A stretch of DNA of 64,000 nucleotides, from contig JAPFBL010000239.1 in the NCBI GenBank assembly GCA_026182355.1, forward strand, positions 248,001 through 312,000. The letters are read 5' to 3'. The translations under genes were made by a program, and so were the position numbers. Source of the DNA: Hermatobates lingyangjiaoensis (Eukaryota; Arthropoda; Insecta; Hemiptera; Hermatobatidae). Positions within the stretch are counted from its first letter, which is position 1. Each line of letters begins with the position of its first letter. Shown piece after piece: positions 22,485-33,260 of this stretch. Below the pieces are notes generated by a model, which worked only from the letters and a program-made list of their open reading frames with translations, was not told where the DNA came from and did not search any database.

Positions 22485-22522
22485 GCCAACGTTTCGACAT
22501 ATATTTATGTCCTCCTCAGGGC
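22485..22522 (-). ncRNA. Hammerhead-ribozyme-like motif, family E
   Basis: On the minus strand: GCC arm (22522-22520), CUGAGGA (22519-22513), extra G, and a six-pair stem II GACAUA/UAUGUC. It continues with GAAA (22495-22492), CG, UU, then GGC (22487-22485), which pairs with GCC. Confidence 0.65.
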
Positions 22523-22728
22523 TGCGAAGTCTGTTGTGTATCCTTGTTTTTTTCCATTTGTATAAACTTCTCTACATGTTAAATAAATAACGGACACTTG
22601 CTAGGGCTCCACATTGTCCGGACAGCAGAACAATATTATTTATTTGTTATGTTATGTTATTTATTTATTTAACATGTAGAGAAGTTTATACAAATGGAAT
22701 AAAACAAGGATACACAACAGACTTCCCA

Positions 22729-22766
22729 GCCCTGAGGAGGACATAAATATATGTCGAAAGGTTGGC
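22729..22766 (+). ncRNA. Hammerhead-ribozyme-like motif, family E
   Basis: GCC arm, CUGAGGA (22732-22738), extra G, GACAUA/UAUGUC stem II, GAAA (22756-22759), GG, UU, GGC. It differs from its inverted partner in the two-base loop III only. Confidence 0.65.
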
Positions 22767-22794
22767 GAAGAAGCGTTTTTCTAATATTTTCCAT

Positions 22795-23170
22795 TGACCA
22801 AAACTCCAATAAAAAATCTCAAAGACCTGTGAATAAGGCATGGTCGAAGAAGACAAACAGCATTTGATGGATATTATATTTATTATAAATAAAATATATA
22901 TAAAATGAATAAAACAAGGATTCAATAATATATCGAGCCTTTGATAGAATAGGTGATTCTCTAAAGTTGCGAGAGGTTCGTCAATATCGACCGAAACCCG
23001 ATTAGAGAAAACACAAAACCTATAATATAATGTAAATAATAAACAGATGATGATATATATAAAGATTTCGCATAAACACGTGAAATAACAATCAATGATC
23101 AAACCACAATATGAAATTGGAAACAAGACTAAGATCTTTCTACTGTAACAAGCGGTGTGTGTGTGTGTGT
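22795..23170 (-). mobile_element. Family F scrap, family C tail, (GT)n
   Basis: TATCGAGCCTTTGATAGAAT and CCCGATTAGAGAAAACAC are family F ends. From 23050 a family C terminus follows on the minus strand (ATAAACACGTGAAATAACAA, then TCAATGATCAAACCACAAT) down to a truncated hammerhead core. A short (GT)n run closes it. Confidence 0.55.
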
Positions 23171-23624
23171 ATTTAAAGAGTTACATCAGTAAATATTAGT
23201 ATATTGCAATTACAGTAAAGAAATAATAATAAGAGCGTGTTGTCAGAATGACTAGAAGAACAAAGAGGAAATGAGAAGAGGAAGCCTAAAAAAAAAGGAA
23301 ATGCTCCGTGATAGAATCGCAGATGACGTGAAAACTAGAGCAGAGACCTTGGGCCTCCTTCACGCCAATCTCACCTCAAAAATACCACTCAACACATTGA
23401 TTTTGCATTAAAATCGCATTCCATTTCTTTTTTAAAACACTATTATATCGCCATCAGACATCAACTGTTTATCAGCAGAAGCGATAACATTTAACATCAT
23501 GACATATAGAAAAAAAGGGTACAACAATCTTGTATCTGTCAAAAATACGACACACTTGCCAAACATTTTTATTTTTCATTACTTGTGCAATCTGTGATAG
23601 TGTGGTATTTACCCAAATGGGGGA
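23171..23624. other. Unassigned sequence
   Basis: No gene recognised. Confidence 0.35.
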
Positions 23625-23800
23625 TTTTAAGAATTACGCCCCCATACAAAACGTTTATAATGAAACTAAACGCATTTCGAACACTTAGTGTTATTCTTCA
23701 GGTTAACATCCTGATGTTAACATCCACATGTTAACCTGAAGAAGACACTAACTGTTTGAAACGTATTGTTAGTTTTTTTTCCCCTTGATACTTCGACTAC
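23625..23800. mobile_element. Family D inverted pair
   Basis: The minus tail (23625-23710) and plus tail (23725-23780) face each other around CATCCTGATGTTAACATCCA. The plus copy has a complete hammerhead-like motif. The minus copy lacks one base between GAAA and the cleavage site. Confidence 0.6.
23730..23773 (+). ncRNA. Hammerhead-ribozyme-like motif, family D
   Basis: GUUAAC arm (23730-23735), CUGAAGA (23736-23742), extra A, hairpin GACA/UGUU, GAAA (23758-23761), CGUA, UU, then GUUAGU (23768-23773). The last segment pairs with the first arm over six positions (two G-U), the longest stem I in the window. Confidence 0.6.
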
Positions 23801-24860
23801 AATTTCATGTATTTAGAAGTAATTTTGATTTCAGGGTTACTCCTTTAGCTTTTTGATTATGTGACGTGAATCGGGTGGACACCCATTGGTGGCACTCCGT
23901 AACTATGTTTAAGCTTTAGAGTGACAGAAAGTCACGTGGCCATTGTCGTTTTAGTCGTCTTTGGGGGTTTGTGGGGATTACTAGTTGGGAAAGATTTTGA
24001 GCAAGTGGGTTTGGATGAGTTGAGAGTTTACTGTGGAATTTTTTATAGCGGTCTTTTGCATAGAAGAGAACAAAGGGGACTTTAAGATCTCGGTGAATGA
24101 TTATATTTGGAAATTGTTGGTTTTATATTATTTTTTTGTGTCGAGACAATTCTTAAAATCCCTAATATTTTTTTTCAAATAATATTGACGTAAATTTCGT
24201 ACGAACAATCTATCACTCCTCTACTTCTTGTACCTAGGAATGCATTTTAAGATTTTTAAAAGTAATGACTATTTATATATTAATGAGTAAATAATTGTTA
24301 TTCGGTATTTTGAAAATAACAAAACCCATTCATTAATAGAAGTTAAAACTTGAGGAAAGATTCAAAGAGCCGACTAGAAAGGCGGCAAGACAGAAGGAGG
24401 TCTCAATTAAAAAGTTGGTGGAAATTGGTTGGAACAGACTGAAAGCTGGTATTAGATTCCAGTTGAAGGGGTTAGAATGAAAGGATTTCAGACATCCCTT
24501 GTCTTGTACTGTCAGACACGTTTGTCTTTACTCATTTCAAAAGGATAGTAAAGTGACTGGCGAATGCTCTCCAAAGTGAACTAAAGTGAAAGGATCACAT
24601 AACTTCCTTCACTTTGCAACCATTCAGGGCAGGCACATTGATTGAGATTAATTAATATCGAATTTTATTTAAAAAAAAAAGAGCATTAACAGAACGAATA
24701 AGATATTTAATAAACGTAATCATCATAATTTACTATGGCATATTCACTATAAAATCGCAAAGACGATCCAAACTGGATACAATACTCTCTTGAAGACAGA
24801 TTGCCCAAAAATTTGAGTTTGTATCTGTGTTTCCTAACTCTGTTAGGAGTTAGGAAGACT
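23801..24860. other. Unassigned sequence
   Basis: No gene recognised. G-rich and T-rich patches only. Confidence 0.35.
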
Positions 24861-24920
24861 TGTTTCGACTCGCCTCTGGCAGGTCGAGGGTTAAAGATAC
24901 TCACCTGGCCACCTATTTAT
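24861..24920 (+). repeat. SINE head interrupted by a minisatellite
   Basis: TCGCCTCTGGCAGGTCGAGG followed by CACCTGGCCACCTATTTATTC is a degenerate copy of the SINE head and centre. The body resumes only after the array, at 27141. The head is duplicated at about 26283 and 26705 within the array. Confidence 0.7.
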
Positions 24921-25169
24921 TCACTCGGGAAGTGTGAATACTACTCATACTGTGAGGTGTATTGTGTGCTGAGAGGTGTGTATACTACTCATACTGTGAC
25001 GTGTATTGTGTGCTGAGAAGTGTGAATACTACTCATACTGTGAGGTGTATTGTGTGCTGAGAAGTGTGAATACTACTCATACTGTGAGGTGTATTCTGTG
25101 CTGAGAGGTGTGAATACTACTCATACTGTGAGGTGTATTGTGTGCTGAGAGGTGTGAATACTACTCATA
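24916..25169. repeat. 44 bp minisatellite, left part
   Basis: Unit: GTGTGAATACTACTCATACT, GTGAGGTGTATTGTGTGCTG, AGAG (44 bp). Copies differ at few positions (GTGTGCTG or GTGTCCTG, GAGAGG or GAGAAG). The array continues at 26070 after a mariner insertion. Confidence 0.95.
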
Positions 25170-25246
25170 CGAGGTGTGTAAATAAAGTAGTGAGACTGAT
25201 TTTTTTTTAATTTTCTATTCAAATATAATTACAATGTGATATTGTC

Positions 25247-25556
25247 ACCTTCAAAATAGTTCCCTTCGGAAGCCACACAGCGCTGGAGACGGTCCTTCCA
25301 ATCATTGTAGCATTGCTGGAACTCGGATTCTGGAATGGCCTTCAGCTGGTCAGTTTACAGCAGTTTTGTATGTTTTGTAGTGTCCCGAAATGAGTTCCCT
25401 TGAGGTGATTTTTCAATCTCGGGAAGAGGAAAAAGTCACAAGGACTCAAGTCTGGTGAATAAGGAGGCTGAGGAGCAACAGGAATGTTTTTACTGGCCAA
25501 AAACTCGTTTATTGAGATGGCAGTGTGACAGGGCGCGTTGTCGTGATGCAACACCC
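25247..25556 (-). pseudogene. Mariner transposase, C-terminal catalytic part
   Basis: The minus-strand frame has HHDNAPCHTAISINEFLASK (second catalytic Asp) and YSPDLSPCDFFLFPRLKNHL, the mariner D,D34D signature. It continues to IQNCCKLTS, where a small change shifts the frame before the normal C-terminus. The first catalytic Asp lies in the deleted segment. Confidence 0.9.
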
Positions 25557-25632
25557 ACTTGTCTTTGATGTTTGGCCGAGCATTCTGACTGTCTTGATGT
25601 CTTGATGTTTGGTTCCCCGATCATTCTGACTG

Positions 25633-25875
25633 TCAAGCGTCGATCTGAACGCACAAGGTTCCGTACTCTGTTGACATTTTCATCGGTGTTTGCACTTGAA
25701 GGCCTTCCGCTTCGTGGTTCATCTTCATCGACTCTCTTCCTTCTGAAAATTCCTTAAACCACCGAAAAACCTGTGCCCTTGATAAAACACGTTCTCCATA
25801 GGCCGGTTTCGGTTGCATTATGTCCAAGTCTGAAGCAAAATTTGATTGCACACCGCTGCTCAACTTTGAGGTCAC
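25633..25875 (-). pseudogene. Mariner transposase, N-terminal helix-turn-helix part
   Basis: The frame starts MTSKLSSGVQSNFASDLDI and includes LSRAQVFRWFKEFSEGRES, the paired-like DNA-binding region of mariner transposases. A frameshift follows GRES. The remaining sequence would continue as DEPRSGRPS in another frame, as seen in the 49195 copy. Confidence 0.85.
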
Positions 25876-26069
25876 TCATTTTTAAAACGCTCAAGAAAAA
25901 ACCATTTCACGAAAACCAACGCTACGGACAAACAAATGACTGTGGCGAGTTCAGATTCATACTGGAGGCGCATCACACGTGCACCTGACGCTACTCAAGG
26001 CCACGCGTCTCCAGCGTTGCCAGATCGAAAGCGACGTTGCCAGTCTCACTACTTTATTTACACACCTCG

Positions 26070-27140
26070 TACTGTGAGGTGTATTGTGTCCTGAGAGGTG
26101 TGAATACTACTCATACTGTGAGGTGTATTGTGTGCTGAAAGGTGTGAATACTACTCATACTGTGAGGTGTATTGTGTCCTGAGAGGTGTGAATACTACTC
26201 ATACTGTGAGGTGTATTGTGTCCTGAGAGGTGTGAATACTACTCATACTGTGAGGTGTATTGTGTCCTGAGAGGTGTGAATACTGCCTCTGGCAGGTCGA
26301 GGGTTAAAGATACTCACCTGGCCACCTATTTATTCACTCGGGAAGTGTGAATACTACTCATACTGTGAGGTGTATTGTGTGCTGAGAGGTGTGTATACTA
26401 CTCATACTGTGAGGTGTATTGTGTGCTGAGAAGTGTGAATACTACTCATACTGTGAGGTGTATTGTGTGCTGAGAAGTGTGAATACTACTCATACTGTGA
26501 GGTGTATTCTGTGCTGAGAGGTGTGAATACTACTCATACTGTGAGGTGTATTGTGTGCTGAGAGCTGTGAATACTACTCATACTGTGAGGTGTATTGTGT
26601 CCTGAGAGGTGTGAATACTACTCATACTGTGAGGTGTATTGTGTGCTGAAAGGTGTGAATACTACTCATACTGTGAGGTGTATTGTGTCCTGAGAGGTGT
26701 GAATACTGCCTCTGGCAGGTCGAGGGTTAAAGATACTCACCTGGCCACCTATTTATTCACTCGGGAGGTGTGAATACTACTCATACTGTGAGGTGTATTG
26801 TGTGCTGAGAGGTGTGTATACTACTCATACTGTGAGGTGTATTGTGTGCTGAGAAGTGTGAATACTACTCATACTGTGAGGTGTATTGTGTGCTGAGAGG
26901 TGTGAATACTACTCATACTGTGAGGTGTATTGTGTGCTGAGAGGTGTGAATACTACTCATACTGTGAGGTGTATTGTGTGCTGAGAGGTGTGAATACTAC
27001 TCATACTGTGAGGTGTATTGTGTCCTGAGAGGTGTGAATACTACTCATACTGTGAGGTGTATTGTGTCCTGAGAGGTGTGAATTTATTACTCATACTGTG
27101 AGGTGTATTGTGTCCTGAGAGGTGTGAATTCATTACTCAT
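26070..27140. repeat. 44 bp minisatellite, right part, with higher-order structure
   Basis: The 44 bp unit continues from 26070. The block TGCCTCTGGCAGGTCGAGGG ... TTTATTCACTCGGGA recurs at about 26283 and 26705, each time followed by a fresh run of units. The repeating object is therefore about 420 bp (SINE head plus about 8 units). Confidence 0.95.
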
Positions 27141-27345
27141 TTATTATCTGAGTACGTCATCCCTCGGAGAAGGACATTAAGCCCTCAGTCCCGAGCCTGT
27201 AAGATGTCAGCTACTCGTTAAAGATCTCTACTCTAAATACACTTGAGTTAAGCCAAATTTAAGACTCCTAATGTAGAATCACCGATCAAACAAAAAGACC
27301 TGATGTATTTAACCCAATAGGGGATCGGTTTAAACAATAAAAAAA
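27141..27345 (+). repeat. SINE body and tail, continuation
   Basis: TTATCTGAGTACGTCATCCC onwards matches the SINE body, ending GGGGATCGGTTTAAACAAT and poly-A. Together with the head at 24861 this is one SINE split by the array. Confidence 0.85.
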
Positions 27346-27842
27346 AAAGCTATACGGGTAGAATCAATAGTAGGGATCACAGTCCATAATGACGTCTACA
27401 CTTCAAAATGTGACATTTTTGCTCATTTGAAGTAGAAAAATTGATCACTTTTCTAGATTCAAATCAAAAGTAAAAAATATAGGAAAAATCAATTTTATTC
27501 ATATTAAAAAGGATCAAAATTATAACATAAAATGTCAGAAAAGTACGTACTAAGCACTAAAAATAGAGAGGGTTTGCTGAAGGAAGGAATTATGAAAATG
27601 AACAACAATGAACCATAACAAACATCGTTTAAAACAAATAGACTCAGCAGAAATGGAAAGTTTAACAACTTACCCCAAAACACAGCAAAGACAACTGGAG
27701 CACTGCGGGAATATCCTTAATTATAAATTCGCTCTAAAGTTTTATTAAGGCAATGACTTTCTGAGAGATTGCTTTTGTTTTGAGGACTAAAATCTTCTGT
27801 TTTACTGATTTCAAATTATATTATAACACAAAGTCTAAAAGC
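27346..27842. other. AT-rich sequence, nothing recognised
   Basis: No gene or repeat recognised. Confidence 0.4.
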
Positions 27843-28335
27843 CAGTGGCGTAACACTATTTTAGCCGCCCGGGGCGGTCGTAAGATTTGCCCCCCACCCA
27901 CAACCTGCTGACTGTCTTTAACAGTCAAAACTCCAGAATATCTTGAAAATATTTATTTTCATGGAATTACAATCAAGCATCTAATTTTAAGACGGCTGTT
28001 ATTAGTCCCAGACTTACATCTTATTACAGTATGTACTCGACTATACAAATACAGTCGTTAACAAAAGAAACCAAAAATTTTTCAAAATAAAAACATATAA
28101 TTCGAATCATAAAAAAAAATTGTTAATACATTTTCAACCCCATTAAAAAACTAGTTTTGTAAAAGAATTAAAAAAAAAATATTGTTAATTTGTAAATATT
28201 ACAGTTGAAAAATACGTTTAAAAAAATATTACACAAAATAAATATAAAAACAATCAGAACCTTAAAAACCATTTTAGTATAAAATTTCAGTTTTTTTTAC
28301 AACTTTTTATTATTTTAATTTATTTGTGAGAACTA
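27843..28335. mobile_element. DNA-element family with CAGTGGCGTA ends
   Basis: It begins CAGTGGCGTAACACTATTTT followed by a GGGGCGG patch. The interior matches 32745-33260 (same strand) and 36358-36790 and 38786-39386 (opposite strand). Each has a G/C-run near one end and T/A-rich remainder, with no transposase visible. The superfamily is unknown. Confidence 0.6.
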
Positions 28336-28339
28336 TATA

Positions 28340-28540
28340 TATATATATTTGTGTACAATGGCAGCAGGTCTTCCCTTAAGCATATGTTATTAAAATAAGC
28401 AGCAGCTTCTGCATTGACCAGTAGGTCAATGGAAGCTACCAGAGTCTCACCGCAAAGTGATACGAAAACTAGAGAGTGTCAACAAGAAACTGGTCAATGC
28501 AGAAGCTGCTGCTTATTTTAATAACATATATATATATATA
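28340..28540. mobile_element. Family G inverted repeat in (TA)n
   Basis: TATGTTATTAAAATAAGCAG onwards (28381-28421) is mirrored at 28491-28531 (TGGTCAATGCAGAAGCTGCT...). A roughly 70 bp loop lies between and short TA tracts flank both ends. The AGCAGAAGCTGCTGC-type string recurs at 38005-38025. Confidence 0.65.
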
Positions 28541-28555
28541 TATACATACGTATCA

Positions 28556-29100
28556 CAGTAAACTATATATGCGAAGTAAAGGGACGAACACACTTGCAGT
28601 CCCTAATTTTCGGTTGAACCGTCATGAGCAGAGTTGGGATAGCTACACGAAATGCACTTGCGAAGCGACGGTTGGAGACAAACAGTGTTGCCACACGCGT
28701 GCTCTGTTCAAGTCAAGTAAGAAAAACAAACTAGGAATAAGAGAAGAGCTGAGAAAAACTAAGTGAAACTGAAGAAAATAAGGAAATATAAATAATACAA
28801 ACTTCAAAAATAATTATAATGAAGAATATTAAGAGGAAAATAACTGAAACTAAAGAAAACGGGAATATAAATATTTAATACTTAACTGGTAATAATGAAG
28901 AGGATTAGGGATTAGAATAAATTATAAGTTAAAACTAAAGTGTATAAATAATAATAATAATAAATATATCAATACAAAATAATTAACAACAATAATAATA
29001 ACAAAAAATTATATATTAAAATAATAATAAATTGGAAACTAACATAAACAAATAAAGAATAAACCAGTGAAAAAAAATAATTACAAAAATAATAAAAAAA
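28556..29100 (-). mobile_element. PLE-like repeat, family A
   Basis: The minus-strand tail with GGTTCAACCGAAAATTAGGG lies at about 28590-28625. An A-rich body follows the same order as 4430-4690. The CUGAUGA core is changed to CUCAUGA, so the ribozyme-like motif is probably dead. Confidence 0.55.
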
Positions 29101-29149
29101 AAATTTAACATTTGAAACAGCGTTATCTCTTAAAGATAGGGATTTGAGT

Positions 29150-29250
29150 CAAATTAGTTGGGTTTTAACTCTGACAAAGACCGCTTGTTACGGTTGAAAG
29201 ATCTTAGTCTTTTTTTCATATTTCCTATTGTGGTTTGAACGTTGATATAT
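29150..29250 (+). mobile_element. PLE family C tail
   Basis: It reads from the TTGGGTTTTAACTCTGACAA string, with CGCTTGTTACGGTTGAAAGA, to TTGTGGTTTGAA. The core is CUGACAA (G8 lost). Otherwise stems I and II match other family C copies. Confidence 0.65.
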
Positions 29251-30125
29251 ACACAAAAGGAACATTGCTGAATATGGTGGACTCCACTACCGCTTTCTAT
29301 GAAGTAAGGATGAAAAACCGGCTTTCTATGCAGTAAGAAGCCGTGTAGAACTCCAAATGTTTTAGAAGTCCTAAAGTTTGACACACTCGGGTCATAGTTA
29401 AAAATGACTCAAATAAACAATTCGGCAATAAATATAAGGAATTGCAATGATAAGGTAATTTAGGTGTTATATATATTAAAATATTTTGCAGTGAACTAGT
29501 TAAAAGAAGAAGGGGGAACTCATTAGACAGAAATTAGTTACAGGCTACAGATACTATCAAAACTGTGCTGAGGCAAACCACATTAGCGAACTGCTCCGCT
29601 GTTATCAGACTCCGTGATAACCTCCCTATATTCTCACATAATAAATCACCGCTTTAATGAAACACCATATTTTCTCGTTGCTTCGTTGTATCTGGCAGTC
29701 GAGAAAAGTCAATAGTATAACACCATATATCACAAAAATAGAGAGAAAATTATACTGATAGTCATGTAGTATCAGATTGTAATGAAAACAAGAAATCAAA
29801 ACCTATGCACAGCTCGGTGTCAATAACACCTCTTCCAATAAACAATAGTTCAATTACTTGTCATGAACTGTTACAACCATTCTACTTTCTAACGCTTGTA
29901 AACGATAGGGATATATTCATTTATAATTTCCTTAAATCATTAATGGATAGAATCTCTATATTCTGTTCTATGGGAACAACATGATGCAACAACTATATAC
30001 AAAATAATTTTCTCTGCCCGATCAAGTGTGGTCTTGTGGTTAGAGATTGGGCGATACCGAATTTTATATACGACTCCATATTTGTCCTGAAACTGCATTC
30101 AACTTTCAATTCCGATACCTGCAAC
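29251..30125. other. Unassigned sequence
   Basis: No gene recognised. A small internal direct repeat (CGGCTTTCTATG / CCGCTTTCTATG) lies near 29300. Confidence 0.35.
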
Positions 30126-30139
30126 GAATAATATATATA

Positions 30140-30790
30140 TCTATATTAAGATTTCACATAAACACGAGAAATAACAATCAATGATCAAACCCCAAATGAA
30201 ATGGAAAACAAGACTAAGATCTTTCAACCGTAACAAGAGATCTTCATCAGAGTCAAAAACCTAACTAAAACACTAGATGCAGAAAACATTTGGACAGGAG
30301 TTGAGAAGAGTGGGAGGGAAGAGTGGTATTTTAAAAGGGTGAAAGTGCATGAAAGGACAAATGTCCAGAAAGGGTTGTTTGGGGAAACAAAGGAGTACAG
30401 TAAGAAAGAGTAAAAAACTATCCGTTAGCTGTCAACCCTCTTAGAAGAGGCTATTGTCCTCGTAACGAAAGTATCAAGTTAGAACAAACCGTTACTAATG
30501 TTTATAATAGTTTATCTATTAAATTTAATTAGAGACGATTCAATAATATTTCTTAGCAACATCGATTTTTATAGGTAATAAATTTACCTCCTCTCCAATC
30601 AATAAGATGATTTTCATTGTTTATATGTAAGTATAAGTAACTATTTTTTTCTGTCTACTGACGTTGTATTCGTGTTGTTTTACACGTGTCGTTAATGATT
30701 TACCAATTAGACCAATATTAATTTTATGGCAATTTTTGTACAGAATTTTATAAATACCACCGGACTCCCCAGGGAACCACCAGCAACCAG
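30140..30790 (-). pseudogene. Penelope-like element, family C, GIY-YIG relic plus tail
   Basis: On the minus strand from about 30785: SGGIYKILYKNCHKINIG, LIGKSLTTRVKQHEYNVSR, then decayed sequence corresponding to the HHIDW region. This is a GIY-YIG endonuclease domain (GIY intact, YIG as NIG). The tail runs through a CTGTACTCCTTTGTTTCCCC-like stretch to the hammerhead-like motif (30212-30254) and the ATAAACACGAGAAATAACAA terminus. It is the best protein-tail linkage in the window for tying the ribozyme motif to PLEs. Confidence 0.8.
30212..30254 (-). ncRNA. Hammerhead-ribozyme-like motif, family C
   Basis: On the minus strand: GACU arm, CUGAUGA, extra A, a stem II in which GACCG has become GAUCU (weakened), GAAA, GAUC, UU, AGUC closing stem I. 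Confidence 0.5.
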
Positions 30791-30814
30791 CGAAGTTAAC
30801 TTCTTTTTAATTGG

Positions 30815-31127
30815 TTTATATATATATATTTCGGCAGCAAGTCCTCTTTCAAGCATATATTATTGAATTTGATGGCAGATTCTGCGTTCACGACTTTCTT
30901 ACTTAACTAATTATTAACTATATTATTTATACACCTTCTCAAAAGAAAATTGTAAGGAAAATAGAAGCTATAAGTAAGAAAGTCGTGAACGGAGAATCTG
31001 CCATCAAATTCAATAATATATATATATATATATAACAGATTCAATAATATATCGACCGTTAGATAGAATAGGTGTTCTCTAATCGGGGTTCGGTCGAACC
31101 CCGATTAGAGAACACACCTATATATAT

Positions 31128-31159
<32 letters not shown>

Positions 31160-31165
31160 CATGAG
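30815..31165. mobile_element. Inverted repeats of families G and F between (TA)n tracts
   Basis: ATTGAATTTGATGGCAGATT (about 30870) and its inverse near 31005 are separated by about 100 bp. Next, GGTGTTCTCTAATCGGGGTT and its inverse form a tight 50 bp hairpin (about 31068-31120). (TA)n tracts occur at about 30820, 31020 and 31116-31160. Confidence 0.6.
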
Positions 31166-31750
31166 TTAGCATATAATTTAAAGTTGAGTGCAGACTCCTT
31201 TATATTACCATATTTTGCTTTTAAAAAAGAAGTGCGTTAAGTGCTGAATATAGCCATTGATAAAGAGAAAGCTTGAGACTGTGTGAATGAAGAGACTCGG
31301 AGGCCCCACCTGGCGCAAGTCCAGGGCCACGGTTATAAATAATAGGAGCATTAAGCCTGCCTCAACGTAAATTAACCCTCCTACCTTAAGGTCAATCTCG
31401 TGACTCTGTTTTTACTTCCAAATCAATTGAGTTTGGAGCAAATTTACGACAATCTAAAAAAGCCATTGAGCCAACAAATTAAGAAACACAAGTAAGAGAG
31501 CTGTTTTAAATACATTACAGTGTTCACCTTTGACAGATTGCTGTTCTTTTGAATTATGAAGTATACTCCCGTACTATTAAACTGCTTATTAAACCATATA
31601 AACAGCGAATTAAAAGAGATGTCACCACGCAGAGAGATATCCGTTTCAATTAAATTATGACCGTTACACTAGAGTATTTTCAAATTTGAAAATACGTATA
31701 GTTACAATAAACTGAACGCAACTCAAACTTATAGAAGGATTATCGACATA
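31166..31750. other. Unassigned sequence
   Basis: No gene recognised. Confidence 0.35.
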
Positions 31751-32188
31751 CAGTGGTACCTTCAAATACGAGCCACTCAAAATACGAATTCTCGGAATCT
31801 GAGCTGAACTTTTGCTTGAATCTGAAATAAATTTTAAAGCACCAGCATGACTTGCGCGTCGATTAGAGGAAAGACGGGAGCTTTTGGTTCAGAATTTCCT
31901 CGCTAGTTGGCGGTATTTATTTTTTATTGTATAAGTAACTTATTTGTTTTATATCAAATTCTCAGTTATAAGGGTGTTTCACATTTAAATATACTGTAAT
32001 ATATAGTACATATAATAGTTACTATGGGAAGTTATTATGGGATGGGTTAGGAGCGCTTTAAAGAGTTGGATTGAATGAAATCTATTTCCTTTATTATAAA
32101 TGCGGAATAATTGTTTGAAATATGAGTTTTCTTTTGAATCCGAGCTCGGGTCTGAAACGGATTGAAATCATATCTCAAGGTACCACTA
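31751..32188. mobile_element. Tigger/pogo-like MITE
   Basis: The left end CAGTGGTACCTTCAAATACG, preceded by TA, is inverted at the right end (TCAAGGTACCACTA), followed by TA. These resemble Tigger-type termini. The 438 bp interior is non-coding. Confidence 0.75.
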
Positions 32189-32744
32189 TATTTGTATTAT
32201 GACTAACGAATTAACGTATTTTCTTGATCACGGAAAAGCGACGCAATTGACGGGATATATGAAAACAAGTAAACAGCACAATACTGGAAACCTCAACCTG
32301 TAACTATCGGCAAACCAGTCATTATTACTAACCCATTAGAGAATTTCGGGAAATGAAAAAGGGGATTCAATAAGCTGAATGTTCAACCACATAAAGCGCA
32401 CAGCACTACTTTATTGCCGAGGGTTATCCGCAATATTTGAATTACGACCTTTACAACACAGCAGAGTAAAACTCAGGCTTCTTATCATGAATCCAGCCAG
32501 CTTCAGGCGAATCATAATTTCTTAACATCAACCTGAGCACGATGACTTCTTTTGTCTCTAATATTTCAAAAATATACAATCTTATCATTGCTATTTAACA
32601 GAAATTGAAAATCTGTATAACATTAAGGAATCTCCAATGTTCCATATTGACTTTAATAGGGACTGTTTGCATTTATCAGAAAAAAGTAATTAACAGTATT
32701 CAAATTCAAAAAATTTAACAGTTGTGTGATTTACTGAAGTACGG
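32189..32744. other. Unassigned sequence
   Basis: No gene recognised. Confidence 0.35.
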
Positions 32745-33260
32745 GCTAGTAACTACTCCATTTTTGCCACCCGGGGGCGTTCGTATGATTAGTTAGCCAT
32801 TTATAATCTATTAACATTCAAAACTCCACAACAATCTGAAAATATTTATTTTCTTCGAATAACAGTCAAGTATCTAATTTTAGACTGCCTTCATTGGTCA
32901 TACACTTTCATCTTATTACAGTACACGTAAACATACATAAGCAGTCGTCATCAAAGATTTTCCAAAACCAAAATATATAATCCAAATCAATACAAATATA
33001 CACAAATAAATGTAATTAGTTTTCATCCACATTAAAAAGCAGTTTCAAAAAATTTAATATAAACTTATTTTTGATTTCCAAATATCCTGTTTAGAAACAG
33101 GATTTCCCAAATAAAACCTAAAAATAATTACGACCTCACAAACTCATTTTGGTCTAAAATTTCAAATTTTTTGTTAGCTTTTTATTATTTTAATTTTTTC
33201 TATTTCTCCCTCCCCCCTCCTAAATGGCACCCCTCCCCTTGCTATCCCCTTGTAACTACT
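32745..33260. mobile_element. DNA-element family with CGTAGC-like ends
   Basis: It is bounded by GTAACTACTCCATTTTTGCC at the left and CTTGCTATCCCCTTGTAACT at the right. The interior follows the 27843 copy (AAAATATTTATTTTC, TCTTATTACAGTA). Confidence 0.55.

Larger units (their letters stand above)
22430..22790. mobile_element. Family E inverted pair with two hammerhead-like motifs
   Basis: The left arm (about 22435-22580, minus) and right arm (about 22660-22790, plus) mirror each other, sharing TAACATGTAGAGAAGTTTAT and AACAAGGATACACAACAGAC. Both carry the CUGAGGA...GAAA motif followed by (C/G)GUUGGCGAAGAAGC. The spacer is AT-rich and non-coding. Confidence 0.7.
25170..26069 (-). mobile_element. 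Internally deleted mariner element
   Basis: Terminal inverted repeats of about 28 bp (CGAGGTGTGTAAATAAAGTA at the left, inverted at the right) are flanked by TA on both sides. The element interrupts a 44 bp unit exactly at its CATA|CTG position, which gives the TA target duplication. It is 900 bp against roughly 1.3 kb for a complete mariner. The transposase on the minus strand is split by an internal deletion and frameshifts. Confidence 0.95.

Noticed and set aside
22686..23126. 146-codon minus-strand open frame, the longest in the window
   Set aside because: It spans family E, F and C repeat tails and reads as low-complexity hydrophobic sequence. It is not a real gene.
24916..27140. Regularly spaced repeats resembling a CRISPR array
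   Set aside because: The 44 bp units are contiguous without variable spacers and derive from a SINE interior. The genome is eukaryotic.
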